Origin: Gymnogyps californianus
Lineage: Eukaryota > Chordata > Aves > Accipitriformes > Cathartidae
DNA length: 64,000 bases
Direction: 5' to 3'
Assembly (NCBI RefSeq): GCF_018139145.2
Contig: NC_059471.1
Location: forward strand, 84,528,520 to 84,592,519
A program made the position numbers and the translations under genes. Below are positions 37,331 to 50,290 of the stretch, piece after piece. Below the pieces are notes generated by a model, which was not told where the DNA came from, did not search any database, and worked only from the letters and a program-made list of their open reading frames with translations. How positions within the stretch are numbered: the stretch's first letter is position 1; each line of letters begins with the position of its first letter.

Positions 37331-40300
37331 TAACATAGGAAGAAAATGAGAATGGTCATCTGCACCATCCTGTATTATTTTCTCATCCTATTCTCCTTTA
37401 GTACACCCACATCTGTGCACTGTTGCTATGTACTTGGTACAGAGGAAGCCTCTGGCTACTTTAAGTTACAAAAAAAATTATAGGCACAGTGTAAGTCTGT
37501 CAGATGGTAACAGCAATATCACAGGCATCCACTGGTTTTAAAGTGTTAATTCAGGGGTAGAAAATCAGTTGCAATTACTCTTTTCTGGAGATGTCAGCTG
37601 TGTATGATGAACACATTTTATGTATCTTTGAAGGGAGACCACAGCACTATCTCATTATAAAAGATTTTTCTTCCAAATCTGACACTAAAACAAACAGAAA
37701 AGTGTGGCCAATAGAAATTGCATAAGTACCTTTATACATATCCTTATGTGTTGAAACTCACTGGATGGATGCAATCAGTCCCTAAGGAGAGAAGTCATTC
37801 AGATGTCATTCAAAGAGTATGATTTGAATGTTCACACTTTTAAATGCTCTTTTTCACATATCTTTCCATGTTGTGGGCACTTTCACAGAGAGCAGTGTGG
37901 GAGTCCTCTCCCAAGCATGCCCCTTTTGAAATGTTTTGAGCCCACAAGAGGCAGCACAGCACAGCACAGAGCAGATAAACCAAGTTAGCATCTTACCAGC
38001 CACGCAGCCACAAGCTTGCTGCACACATTTTAAAGCTGCCAAGCTGTAGAGGTGTTGCCTGTGGGTGTACTTCACAGCCACTTACGTGTCAGCCACATCC
38101 ATGGAGGCCCTCGGGGTCATATGCCTGTATGGAGTTACCCAAGATACTGAGATCTGACCCAGCCTTGGGGACTCTGCAAAGGGCAGCAACCCAACCCAGA
38201 GCTCAGCGCCAACACGGGCCCAGCCAGAGAACAAGATCTGGCAAAGAGCTGCAGACACCTTACCATAGCCACACGTCATCTTCCAGGAAGATCTGGACAT
38301 AACCTGGCCCTTGTTCATGCAAACTGTAATTTTTCCCAGCTCCACCTTTTTAGGTCTCAGTTAGGGAAAACATACTTTCCCCCCTTCCCTACCTTGAGCA
38401 TTTTCTGTATTTCAAGCACATTGTTAATCCCAGAGGTGACTGAAAGTTGAGCACATTCACAAGGGCTTCCTTGAATAACAATATACTTGGGCAGTCATTT
38501 CTGATCCTTTGGAGGACAAGAAGCTTGTCTGTCATGGCATCCTGAAAACGACTGAGATCACACCAGTAACAGCACAGTGAAAGGGCTGTAAAGACTGAGA
38601 TGGCTCTGGTTTGAGATAATATCATTACTCTGACACAGTACATGTAATTGTCTCTGGGGAGATGTTTTAATTAAAAGGGGAAAAAAATAAGTTTCTTTTC
38701 AACTTCAACTTCCTTCTACCTCTCAGCAAATAAAATGTAGATGATGCAGGATAATTAGTCTCATTGGCCTGAGTGGTTTGTGCTCGAAGCATTTGTGATA
38801 ATATCCTGCTTTACTCTTTGTCTTTTTATTACCCATAGGATACTGTGGAATATCAGGCCAATGCTGAACTGCATCAGTGCAGGCAGCCTCAGGGGCTCAT
38901 ATCTTAATATATGTTTTGACATCTGGTCAGTCTTTAAATTTAACATATTGATTTATGTGCTAGCATTATGAAGAGGTCCCTATGGCTACTGAACTGTGTG
39001 TTGTTTGGATATACAAGGTCAGCAGCAGCTTCTGCAGATCAATTCTTTGTGCCAGAAGCTGATAGGAGGCAAATCTTCTGTGCTCCCCTTGAAAATAAGC
39101 TGCAAATTTTCTTTAGGAGAAAAAAAAAGTCATCGTACACAAAAGAGGAAAAGCTGTATGTAGGAAAACAGTGTGAATAGTGGAGAATGGGATAAGGAAA
39201 CGAAAATGAAGGCCAAGCTGCATGGTTCTGAATCTGAACTTCAGAATAATCACATTTCGTCCTCCAATAATATCCTTCCAGAAAAAAAGCATGAGATGAA
39301 TACCATTGACTTTCCAGACCCGAAGTTCTACAAGGAAAATAATGAGACATAAAATATTTGACATTTATATGAAAGAGCTCCAGCAAATAACACTTGTGAT
39401 TTCTTAGTATCACCAAGTAAAAGAAACAGGTGATGAAGTACACAGTAAAGAAAAATACGTTTCTTTTTTCTGTCTTCAATATTTGGAATTCCAAATCCAT
39501 TTGCCAGATCTATTGTTTTATTTCTTCCTTGCACCAGGATAGTCACTGCTTGAAAAGTAAGATATTTTACGAAATTTACTACCCTTTTTTATTTAAGAAT
39601 TTTTTTTTTTAAATTTAAGAATTGTTAAGATATCCCTAACTGGTTTCAAAGTCCATTTTTCTTCTACCTTGGCTAGCGTATTCTGATACTCCAGGGTTTT
39701 ACGTTGAAGTTGCAGATGAGGAATTACTGTAAAATCATTGAAGTATCTTGTTAATTGCTGTCTGGTTGCTTATCAGGGGTTGTGGCTTGGCAACTTACAT
39801 TGGAAAGTACTTTGTCATAATCTGACAAGACAAATTAATTAGTGTAAAACTCCATAGTGCATTCATTAATGCTGACGTGCCTCAAACCTTTGACATAACT
39901 GCTGCTACATAATTTATGCAATTGGCAAGGAGCACAGTGAGACCCCAGTTTATTTCTATCAGAGCATACAGCATTCACTCTTTAAACACCTGTGCCTTTT
40001 AACAAAGAGATTAATATTAAAATGACTTCTTAATATTGTTAAGGTGCTGTATCCCCAGCTGTTGAAACAGCCAGAGTGTTTACACACCTTCTCTGCATGT
40101 CTGCAGAAACACAGCTTAAAGATTGTTGTGCAAAGATTTTCTTTCTGGTGCTTTAAAGATCTTTCAGGTGCTTTACAGCCTCTCTCTGTTGCTGTCATGA
40201 ATTAGAGCATAGCTAGTTTTCCTGGGTAAGCATTTGTCCCCACTATGTAAATGTAAAAGGCTACAGATTAGGCAAGCAGAGTCTGTTGCAGGAGACTTTA

Positions 40301-43300
40301 TAATTCAGCTGAATTAACACTTTCATTTTAGAAAGATGGGACTGTTGAGAGCATTAGGGATTGTTGTAGCGATGAACTCCAATCTGGAAGTGGCTGTGGG
40401 CGGGCAAGGAGGCCATGTGGGTGAAGAAACGGGACTGAAGCCACAGGAAGTAATGTCTACAATTCCTTTAATACTCCTCTAGCCGAATCAGCTACGATAT
40501 ACGTTTGAGGAGGAGGAGTACTGAGTATAGCCCAGCTCACACTGCATGGTGCAGGTGCACACAAAGGTCGTGACGCTGGCTTGGCTGGAGTCAGTAAATA
40601 AATTCTTGCTGACTTCAGTGGCCAGCAGATCAAACCCCAAAACTACTTCTCACCCTTTTCTACAAAGAATGGATATCATAGACACCAACTTGCATAAAAA
40701 TCAAATTCCTAACAAGAACATATGCTCCCATTTTGTTCTTCATCTGTTGTTTTTAGGGTCTAAGGCAGAACCAGAAAGCACCCCTCCACCACAACATCAG
40801 CAGCAGTCGCTGTTATCTCATCATTATTATGTTCCTGTATTTCAAACACCCACGAAAATATTGATTCCCTAAAAGTTCCTTTTATTCTGGTATGCTGCCA
40901 CTGACAGAAAGAAGAATAACCCATATCTGAAAGAAAATTGCAGTTTTTTCCCTGGTGGCTGATATGCAGGTGAGTCAGAAGCAACACAAAACAGTTGTGG
41001 GCCATAATCTTCTAGGCTGCTATTTTCCCTCTGTATACAACAGAGAAGAAAAGCGTGGGTGCTTCTTTCCTGATCTTGCCTTTTAGCCACCCCACCTTTT
41101 CCCCGCTCACTGCCATGGGGGCTGCACAGCCCACAAGATGAGTGCGAGACGGGTGCAGGGGCCGCTGAACCACAAGCAGAAAGTGGTCCTGGTTTGGGGT
41201 CTTACCAGGCACTCGGGTGCCCAAAATTGAGAGGTCAAATCTTTACCTTATTCTGCTGATAAAATTTTATATAGTTTTCATCTTTTTTTTACCGAGGCAC
41301 CTATCTTAGAAGATGATCATTATAAGCAGCAGCACAGTTCAGTCACAGCCATTTGCAGTGCTCTGAAAAGTCAGTGCAAACACAAGCCTTCCTTCTGTAC
41401 TCTTTGTTTACAAATGTCTCACCCATCTGTTTAATTTGTACGTGACACTCAAATTTCTGATAACGAAGGTGCGCTGAGACAATGCCAGGACTTGCATCAG
41501 TTCAGGACAACGGGAAGGAAACAATGAACAAAATTTTTGCTCTGAACCTCTTTGTAATATGACTAAATAGTACAAGAAGAGGAAAAGCAGCAACTGTGTG
41601 CACAGTACATATGACAAACCCAGAGCCTGGAAAACAGTTTTTGAAAGATGGCAAGGTGAGATATCTGTGGACAATAGCAAGACCAGAAAGAAGGAAGAGA
41701 CGATACCCTTCCTCAAGGAGCGTAATGGTGTGAATGGTGAAAATCTATCACAGGAACTGGAAAGTGCTACAATGTAGTAAGTATTCACAAGATCAAAGGA
41801 AAGACTTACTCTTAATAAAAACTCAAGGCATACTCTTAACAAAGCTAGTAACAAGTTTTCAATGTTTATAACAAATCAAAAGTCTAAGTGGAATTGAGCT
41901 CAGAACAGGGAGTTTGAGTCAAGAGGTATATAGCACATAACAAAAGACTTGGTACTTGCTACTTTCATAATGGTGTAAAGATAAAAGAAAGGCAAGTGTA
42001 GTAGGAGCTGCAATATCTTTTATTGCTTAACTGTTGCACTTTTGAACAGCTGATGTGCCCAGAAATCTTGTTTATTTTTTTTGCAATACAACAAATTTGA
42101 AGCTCAGTCCGGGTGAGGAGCAATTGCTGGAGTTTCACATGATTACATTAATCCATTCAACAGTTTGAGAGGAAAAGAGCAGTTATCCCAGTGGAGCAGA
42201 GCTAGATGCAAGCAAAAGAAACAAGTTGTAAGGTCATTAGTTTCTGTGGGACAGAGACAGATAATCAGCACCTGCAGAAAGCCACTGCTTTCATGGTAAC
42301 TGAGCTTCTTTGCTGACGAGTTGAATTTGACTTGCCACTTAGTACTCCATTTGAAGACCAGAGAGGATGTTTAATGATACAGAAAGGAACATTCACAAAC
42401 TAATTACACAAACCATAGTCATTTCCAAAGTAGAAATGCACCAAAGTAGATCTGGCGTATTATAGGAACAGCTGGTAAAATGGTGACTCCTGGATAGGTC
42501 ACTTTTAAGCATCTCTAATTGAGCATTCAAGTGTGCATTTCCTTAAGAATATTAATGCTTAAAGAGGCTGAGAATCATCCAAATGAATTTCAGAGATGTG
42601 GAGAAAGTGAGCGTCCATTGACACCAACTGGAAGTAGGTGTGGTAGCACCTCCAAAAAAGTCACCAGCTGCCTACCTACATCTTTGCAGGGACTAAATAG
42701 AATTTAAGGCATTGGCTGTCTATACCAAGTCTTTAGACGTCTGAAGACCTACCAACATGTGCCTTTCCCCCAGTCTCTTAAGCCATACATTGTACAAGAG
42801 GATGCGCTCTGCTGAATCTAGGCCAGGATATCTAGAACTATTCCTTATCCTCAGACACTTGCCAAACCTCTATCTTCTCTTCAACTCCCTTTCAATGCTA
42901 ACCAAAGATGCTTTGGAGGTTGGGAATTTCTATTTTTCTTTGGGTTTTTTACCCATTTTAACCAGTAGGAAAAGTACGTTGCATTTAGTAAGTATGTACT
43001 TAGGATACTCTCTTTGCATTAGCAGTGTCTATTGGAGCTGTGTCTATAACATGTGATGTGCTACTATAGTTTTATGGAAAAGATTCAAAAATGTGTTCTT
43101 TACACATTGGAAAGATTTTGTTTGATTGCTTTTTCTAGAGGGCAGGTAGCAGTCCAAATCAAACTAAAGGGCATCCTCACACCTATATGCTATTTTGACT
43201 TCTTATAAGCATGCAGCCCATTGCGTCTTTTCCCATTGGGTAACTGATGATTGTCAATAATACATTGAGCTTTATCTAATGTTAAAAGTAATATCCTGTA

Positions 43301-43749
43301 TACTAAAAAAAAAAAAGTCATTCTGATTCTGTACAGGCAATGAATAAATGGCTCCTTATATCAAATTAATTCTAAGCCATCCCATCCTCTCGCAAACTAT
43401 TTTGAGTGCATTTTCCCTTTGGATGAAGTAGATATTGAAGTGATAGTTAACTGAACAGACTATCAGAAAAAACCATATTAGCACTAATGCACATGGCTTT
43501 AAACAAGTGATGCCAATAAACAGGCATGTTTAAAACACATCTGTCTTTCCATTCCACTAAGATTCATTAGCTATTTAATATATCATGTAGTTAGCCAGGA
43601 AGCACAGTTAGTCCTTACTCTGTACAATTTACAAAATACCTTTTTAAAGGTTTCTCTCAAATTTTGGGACTACAGGACAATTTTTCCTATTGAAGCATAA
43701 CATTTCTTGCCATTTCCCTGCTATCATAAGGCAGAAACATCAATCAAGA
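37331..43749. other. Non-coding stretch, no gene supported
   Basis: Unique, mostly AT-rich DNA with a T10 run at 39601-39610 and an A12 run at 43305-43316. Minus-strand frames of 153 codons (39039-39500) and 148 codons (41408-41854) are low-complexity, Phe/Ser/Leu-rich and unrecognised. The stretch 39830-39920 has an uneventful complex sequence that could be conserved non-coding DNA, which is untestable here. Confidence 0.45.
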
Positions 43750-43779
43750 TTGCTTAGGCAATCAAGAATGCCTAAGCAA
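43750..43779. repeat. 11-bp perfect inverted repeat, 8-base loop
   Basis: TTGCTTAGGCA (43750-43760) and TGCCTAAGCAA (43769-43779) are exact reverse complements with loop ATCAAGAA. Flanking AATCAAGA also repeats around the left arm. This would be a compact RNA hairpin if transcribed; too short for a typical pre-miRNA. Confidence 0.75.
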
Positions 43780-46700
43780 ATTGCAAGCCAAAGTACTGTA
43801 GAAAAACAGTGAATTGATTAATTCTGTAAAGTTGAGTAAACATCCAATAGACTCATCTTACCTAGCATTAAAATTAGATGGTTCACGAGAATAAACATTA
43901 TACATAGGAGAAGTTAATAGAAATCTAGGCTAAGTTAAAAGACGAAAAAATGTCCAAGTACTATAAACTATGGTATATTATAAGCAAGAATAATGTTTCC
44001 GATCTGCTTGTGAATCCGCTAAATCCTTTTTATCTCTGATTTCCAGTGAAAGAGTGCCAAGGTAGGTCATACATTTCTTACACAGAGAGATCTTCCCAAT
44101 GATGCAATCTACATTTTAAAGGACACTGAAACAGCTGTTACACTATGGCTTTTCAACCCTTTGGGCATACAGATAGCACAGGAACAAGAGCCGTCTTCCT
44201 TATGCTGTTATATTGCAGAGAGCATTGCGCCTGCCCACTTTCCCCACCCTCCAGTTCCCAGCCATTCTCACAGGAGCACCAAGGGCAAGATAAATAATAA
44301 AAGGAAAATGTTAAAATAGTTATTTTAATGGCTAGAGAACAAGAAAATTTGGCTGAGATCTTTAAAACTCTGAGCCTGATATTAAAATCATAAACCCTTC
44401 ACAGGCTTTTCACTATGTCCTTGCATTGAGGACAGAGCAGCACCTACTTATCACCAAATTAGATCGTTGGCTTTACAGGCTTTTTCTCAAGGGTGAGCTT
44501 GTCCTTAGCTACTTCCTGGGCACCTCAACGTGCTTGCTTTGATGTCAGTGAGATCAATGAAAGTTTTGCACTGGCATTTGAACAGAACAGGAAACAGCAT
44601 TTAGACCACTTAATTCAATATGGTTGCAGATTTTTGCGGCATGGCCCTGACGTGATACATTTAATTCTGTTAATTTTGGAGACGTAGATTTTTTTTCTGG
44701 GTTTAGATATTTCCTTTTTTACTGTATTTTATCTATATAGTAAGAGATATCCTGGGAGGTCACTGCACTGATTTTGGTTATGTCAATTTTCAGGTTCTTT
44801 TTCTAGGGTTTGCGGGTTTTTTAATGTCTAGAAAACACTGAGGAACATATTGAACAAAAGTTGCAAGCTCCAGGTTCTTGTGCAAGCATTTGCAGTGTTA
44901 AGTGTCTGGCAGATTCTTACTGTCACTTCAGTGATTTGGATTACAACATGGCTTCACAAACCATCTTATTGGCACTGAAGATGATGTGCAAAACTGCAGC
45001 TTGAGCAGAGCCAAGCAGTTAGGAAAGGTGGAAAGGTATTAAAGTTATTTTCAGGGCTGATGTCAGCTTCTTTTGGTGCCAGCCCCCCAGCAGGCATGAG
45101 AATCAAGTCCAAAGAGTCAGTCCCAAGTGTTGCCCTTTCTCCATGAACTGATCAGCAGCAGTAAGGGCTGGTATCCAATTTGAAGGATGTGCCACTGAAA
45201 CACTGCCTAGAGGCTCTACCCAGGAACTTGGAAAAATTACACCAAACTTTTTGGCACTCAGAGAACTAATTTTTTCCATTTGCCAACACAAATCAGTTGG
45301 TTTAACATGCAAGATATTATTAAAGGGTGCCCCACATGACATCAGCTGGCCAGGGCAGCTTTGCCAGCAGTGCCTGTTATTTCAACTCTTTGCAACAACA
45401 CTTGCAGTTGGGTTCACTCCTGATTTGGGTGACAAGCACTGGGCTTCTGCAAGGAATGCAGGCACATCTGTCTGTGGCTCATGATCAAAGAAGAAAACAG
45501 AAAAGTAAAGAATAAGATCAAAGGGTTCAAACTTGAAGCCAAGTTCAGCAGAACTGGAATGAAAGATTCTTTCCTTCTAGCATCTTACAGATCTTTCTGT
45601 CCCATACACAATACATTTGCTGAACTTGCAGCAGCTTGTGCAACTCTCTTCCAAAAACATGTTGCCAAGTAGTCTCCATTTCCAAGTATTTCTCTTTTTC
45701 ATGCCCTTCAAAGAATTAGAGAAACATACACAATCATTTTAAAGAACAATAAATGAAGTGAAAACTGTCAACTTTACTATGTAATTGCATTAAATCCATG
45801 CAATTATGTGCAAGAACAATTGAATTCCTTTTACTGATTCATTCCAGAGTTAGAATTACACAGGATTAATGCTAATTTTTCATACTTAGAATAATTAATT
45901 TGTCTCAATTTATTTGTTTGGGGGATGACTTAGGCAGGAAAGCACAAATCGCTCAGTGGCTAGATGATGTACACTTTAAAAGCATTTTCCCTTGGCAGTA
46001 TGTGATGATACGAGGCTTTCTGCAAGATCACCAACACATACTAAGATCAGTGCCAGAGCACCTTTATGGTATTTCCAGATGGTCCCCATGCTTTTTGGTC
46101 GAGGACTTTGTGCGGTTGCCAGAGGGTGGACTTCTCCTTGCTTGTACCTTCACTCAGTACAAATAGAGGAAAGGGGGTTTTAGCCTTTTTCTGGGACAGG
46201 TCCACGTTCTTCCGTCAGCCCTGTGGTTACTTTCAGGATGTTTTCCTGCTCCATATTTAATGCTGCAAACAAAGATTTCGACTGTGGATGGATGTTCATT
46301 CCTAAGTAACAGTGCAAGGAAAATGTGGGGAAAGGTTTGGGTTTCACTCTGCAGACAGATCCAATCTATTGTATGCCTTTGTGGACCTGGAAGACATATT
46401 TAAGCACAAAGATAGCCCTTTCCAGCTCATGCTGTTGGGACTCTGTGTCAGGCAAGTGCCAGCCACCACCACACAGCTTCAGAGGAAAGGAGGGAGTCAT
46501 TTCACAGGGCCACCGAAAGAGCTTCCTCATGTTGCTTCTGCCACATGCTTTTCTTCAGAATTTGATTCATAGGTCGATAGATATAAACTTACCTAATAGG
46601 CTCCTAATTTCTCAGAAAAATTGAGGTTATTTGAAGGAACAAACTAGGCTAATGAAAAGAAGGGAAACCTCAAAATAATTATTTTAGAGCCAAAGTACAA

Positions 46701-49700
46701 GATAAATAGCAACCATATTTAATTTGTCAGGGCAATCACACACATGACTGAGCAACCCAGTAAAACACTGTGCAGATCCCTCATGTAATCCCAATAGAAT
46801 GGAGGAGCAAAACAAACTTAGTTGAATCAATAGTGCAGGAATGAATTATCGTATCTACTTACTTTACTGTCTCTCTTTCTAAGGAAAAAAAAGAGCCCAC
46901 AAAGAAAGAAAATCCAAACATAAGCTAGTCTTTGCTTGCATCAGAAATGTCATGTGTGTGATCTATTTCATATGCATCACACTCATGTATTTTTGCTTAA
47001 AGCCTAATACAGACTGCTCCTGTATGTGTGAATTTCCAAAAGCCACTCTTAAGTCTTCACATCCCCACCTATCAACCTCATTTTATTTTTCAATATGTGA
47101 GCCTTTTTTTTCTCTTGACGAGGTCATTTCTTCACTTCCATTTTTCATTTCTCAGAAAGTTTTGTTTGAATAACCAAACTTTTTTTCTCAATATACCGGT
47201 CAAGAAGGAAGACAGAAAGCTAAGAGCAATGTAGGGGCTGTTTAAAGAGATGGACCCAAGGAGGAGGGTTGGGAGGGGCAGGTAGAAAAGGGGCTTTGCA
47301 GCATGCAGACAGCTTTGAGGAGGCATTTTGAGCAACTTTCAGTGAGCAGAACCATATCACTTTGTATTTCTAGCTCACAAAGGTCAGAACAACACCAAGA
47401 AGCTTTTCTTTAAAGAAAAACAAAACCCAACACATTAATCATTCATAAGTATGGAAGTAATCAGCTGATGAAAGTTAACACCTAAGAAATTTAGCAGCAG
47501 GTGTGTGAAATTAAATTTCCCCACATTTTATCAAACTACAGCCTTTCCAAGGCCCTGTTGCCACAGAAATGACCTTTTGGGCAGTCACTTCTTTCTTGGA
47601 AATGTTAAATTTACATTTGACTCCTCAAAGGCTTGATTTTTTTCAAGTATATTTGAGTTACAAAGGCTAGGAGCTTAATGTCAGAAGTGCCTTGAAGCAC
47701 TTCTGTGGGACGATGCATTAGAAGTGCTACAGGTTTAGTGGGACATCAGAAGGTTAGGATTTGCTGTGTCACTTTTACCAAGCAGTAAGTCTCAGTGCAC
47801 CACTGTGGTGAGACCTGCACAGCCGGGCGTGCAGGGGAAGCACGCGGGAGAGGTCCCAGATCTGCAGACAGCCATGCAGTTCGCAGGAGTATGGACATCT
47901 CTTTTCTCGGATGCCAGACAGCCAGGGAGAGAGAGGAGTCGTACATTAATAGGCCAAAGATGCATCTTTTATTGATTCTGTCTGTTGGGTTTTTTAATTC
48001 ACAAATCACTCCCTTCTGCTCGTCTCATCTGCCCTATTCCCCCAGCCAGCCCTCGCCAACCCTGCGATCCCAGAGTACCTTCCTCTAACTTGACCACCCT
48101 ACACAGTGAGGTTGCACCTGCTGGAAAAAGCATCCGAACAGTGCCTTGCAGAGCAGCAGGGAAGCCAAGTGTCTACTGGAGGCTCCTGCCTCCACTGAAC
48201 ATACAGCATACAACATTGCTGTATTTTCACCCTTTTTTATCCCTCCATTCACCACTTTTGGAGTGAAATGAGTTGTCTTTGTTTCTGCTGGGAAAGCAGA
48301 TGGAAGAGGGAGGTACTCCATGGTCAAGTACTTTTCTGGGTGTCTGTTAGTTTTCCTCCACCTGTGCCCTCTATCTCGTTTTCTTCCTCCTCTCAGAAAG
48401 GGCTGGGCAGGGATAGAGTTTTAAGAAGACAGTTATTGCCTTAAAACCTGACATAACTAAAATCTCCTTCATTACCATCACTGAGCTGAGAGTATCATTA
48501 CAATGAACAGGACAATAATAGATACCTTTATCATTTACAGTAACAATAAAAGATAACTGCCAATGACCATGTGTCTCAAATAGTATTAACAGAATGTACA
48601 ATTCAGTAATGAGAGGTAATTTAGTTGTTAATGGTGGTGAGGTACTGGTGTAATTTAACATTCAGATATCGGACAGGATTCTGCAAGCCACCGTTGTTTG
48701 GTCCACTCCTCCCTGCACATGGAGAACCCACCACCTCCTGTGGCATGACTCGGGTGCAGAGCAGATGTCCAGCGATGAGAGCAGGTTCCCGTGGACAGCA
48801 CATGGTGATGGCCCCATGGTGCTTCTGCATTTAAGACTTTTAAGGCATTTAAAGCCTTCTTGGGAAGTCAGTTAGTTCCTAGACTTGTAGCTGAAGCTGC
48901 AGTTATGGCCCAAAAAGTATTGAGATGATAGTTTTCTTCTTCTAAACCTGTCTCATCTCGGGATGGACGGAAAGAAACCCCCTCTGCCTGTGCTTTGACT
49001 CCTGCCTGCAGCAGGGAGCTGGCAAGCCCTGCCCCAGAGATGTCCACGCTGGGATGACACCAAGCAAGAAGTTCTGCCCAGGGCAATGCCATCTGCTGTT
49101 TTGCCCTGCCCATATGCACCTCTGGTGTGGGTCCTGCTCAGCTCTGCTGGCACATCGGTCTGCAGCCCCGATCAAATCCTCCGCAACAGCTTGGATGCCG
49201 CTGGAGGCTGGTCTCGTCTTACAGTCATCCCCGCCATTCACATCTATCCACTTTCTGACCTCTCTGATCAGCATTCCAAAAAGAACGCCAGGCTAGCCCT
49301 GGCAAAAGAGCAGCTCTTGTGAGAGGCAGTGAGAACAGGAGGAGCTGCTTTCCCACTGGAGTTGCCTCCTGTCCCACTCAGGGCACATTCAGGAGCTGCT
49401 GAAGGACCAGAGCACCAACCGGGCTGCCGAGCATGGTGCTGGCTGGCTGGCTCTCCTCCTGGGGAGCCCTGCCCACTCCCGTAGCAGCAGGGGCACTCAG
49501 CGAGGAGCTCAGTAGCAAATTCTCGTTGCTTTGTTTGTCCTCAAGAAAGAACTACTATTCAGTCAGGGGATCAAATTGTGATCGGTTGTTTTGCTGTAAA
49601 TCCCAGGGCCTCCACTGAAGACTACGTGCAGTGCACTGTTTCAGGGATTGTTTCATGACCTCCGCCATCTGGAGACAGTGTGGGTTTTAAAAAGTAACAA

Positions 49701-49944
49701 GGTAAGAAACAGAAACAAATAGAGGAGAGAAAGTAAGTGACATGGGAATGTGTCTGACAAAACTTTACGCACAGAACTGATCGTTGTTTCAGTTGGTGCC
49801 ATGAAGTCTTTATTCTCTGCTCTTTGCCACATTTCATAGCCAAACAGTTTTCTGTGGTCAGTGGCTGTGTAGCTTTTCTGAAGAACCACATCATGTCACA
49901 TAGCTGGCATCATATTCTTCTTTATCACCGCTCATGAAGACCAG
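43780..49944. other. Non-coding stretch, no gene supported
   Basis: Unique DNA. A GC-richer patch at 48850-49550 carries overlapping frames on both strands. A plus frame of 88 codons at 45900-46166 has balanced composition but no recognisable domain or splice pair. A 9-bp hairpin-like repeat lies at 47682-47705. Confidence 0.45.
47682..47705. repeat. 9-bp inverted repeat, 6-base loop
   Basis: CAGAAGTGC (47682-47690) and GCACTTCTG (47697-47705) are exact reverse complements across CTTGAA. A further partial copy (AGAAGTGC) lies just downstream near 47720. Confidence 0.65.
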
Positions 49945-50290
49945 AACATCTCAAAAAGGCCACTGAAGAACTAGAAAAGGTGCAGAGAGGAGCAGCAAGG
50001 ATGATCATTGCTCTGGAATGATCTGGAGAACAGGACCATGTGGAAAGAGACCAAGATCCTTCAAGTAGGAAAATATATAGCAGAGGGGAATTAGAATAGG
50101 AATGGGAGAAATGAGTGGTAATGGAATAACTGGAGAACTGAAAGCCCTCAAATGAGAATGTCGCATAGCAGGTAGATTTGAAAAAATCACAAGGCCAAAT
50201 TACCCAATATAATTAAACTATTGAGCTCATTGCTGCATAAAATTATGGATGCAAAACATAAAAACAATTAGAAAGGGCTTCATAACATAA
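49945..50290 (+). mobile_element. Degraded CR1 LINE fragment, plus orientation
   Basis: CACTGAAGAACTAGAAAAGG, then TGCAGAGAGGAGCAGCAAGG, ATGATCATTGCTCTGG and a later AGAAAGGGCTTCATAA block follow the order of a reptile-type CR1 3' coding region. The frame is broken, and both ends are indistinct. Confidence 0.65.

Noticed and set aside
36782..37333. 183-codon plus-strand frame, the longest in the window
   Set aside because: Arg/Cys/Pro-rich composition of GC-rich DNA, an overlapping antisense frame, and no domain or splice support.
43750..43779. Hairpin as a microRNA precursor
   Set aside because: An 11-bp stem is far shorter than a typical pre-miRNA stem of about 25-35 bp, and the flanks do not extend it.
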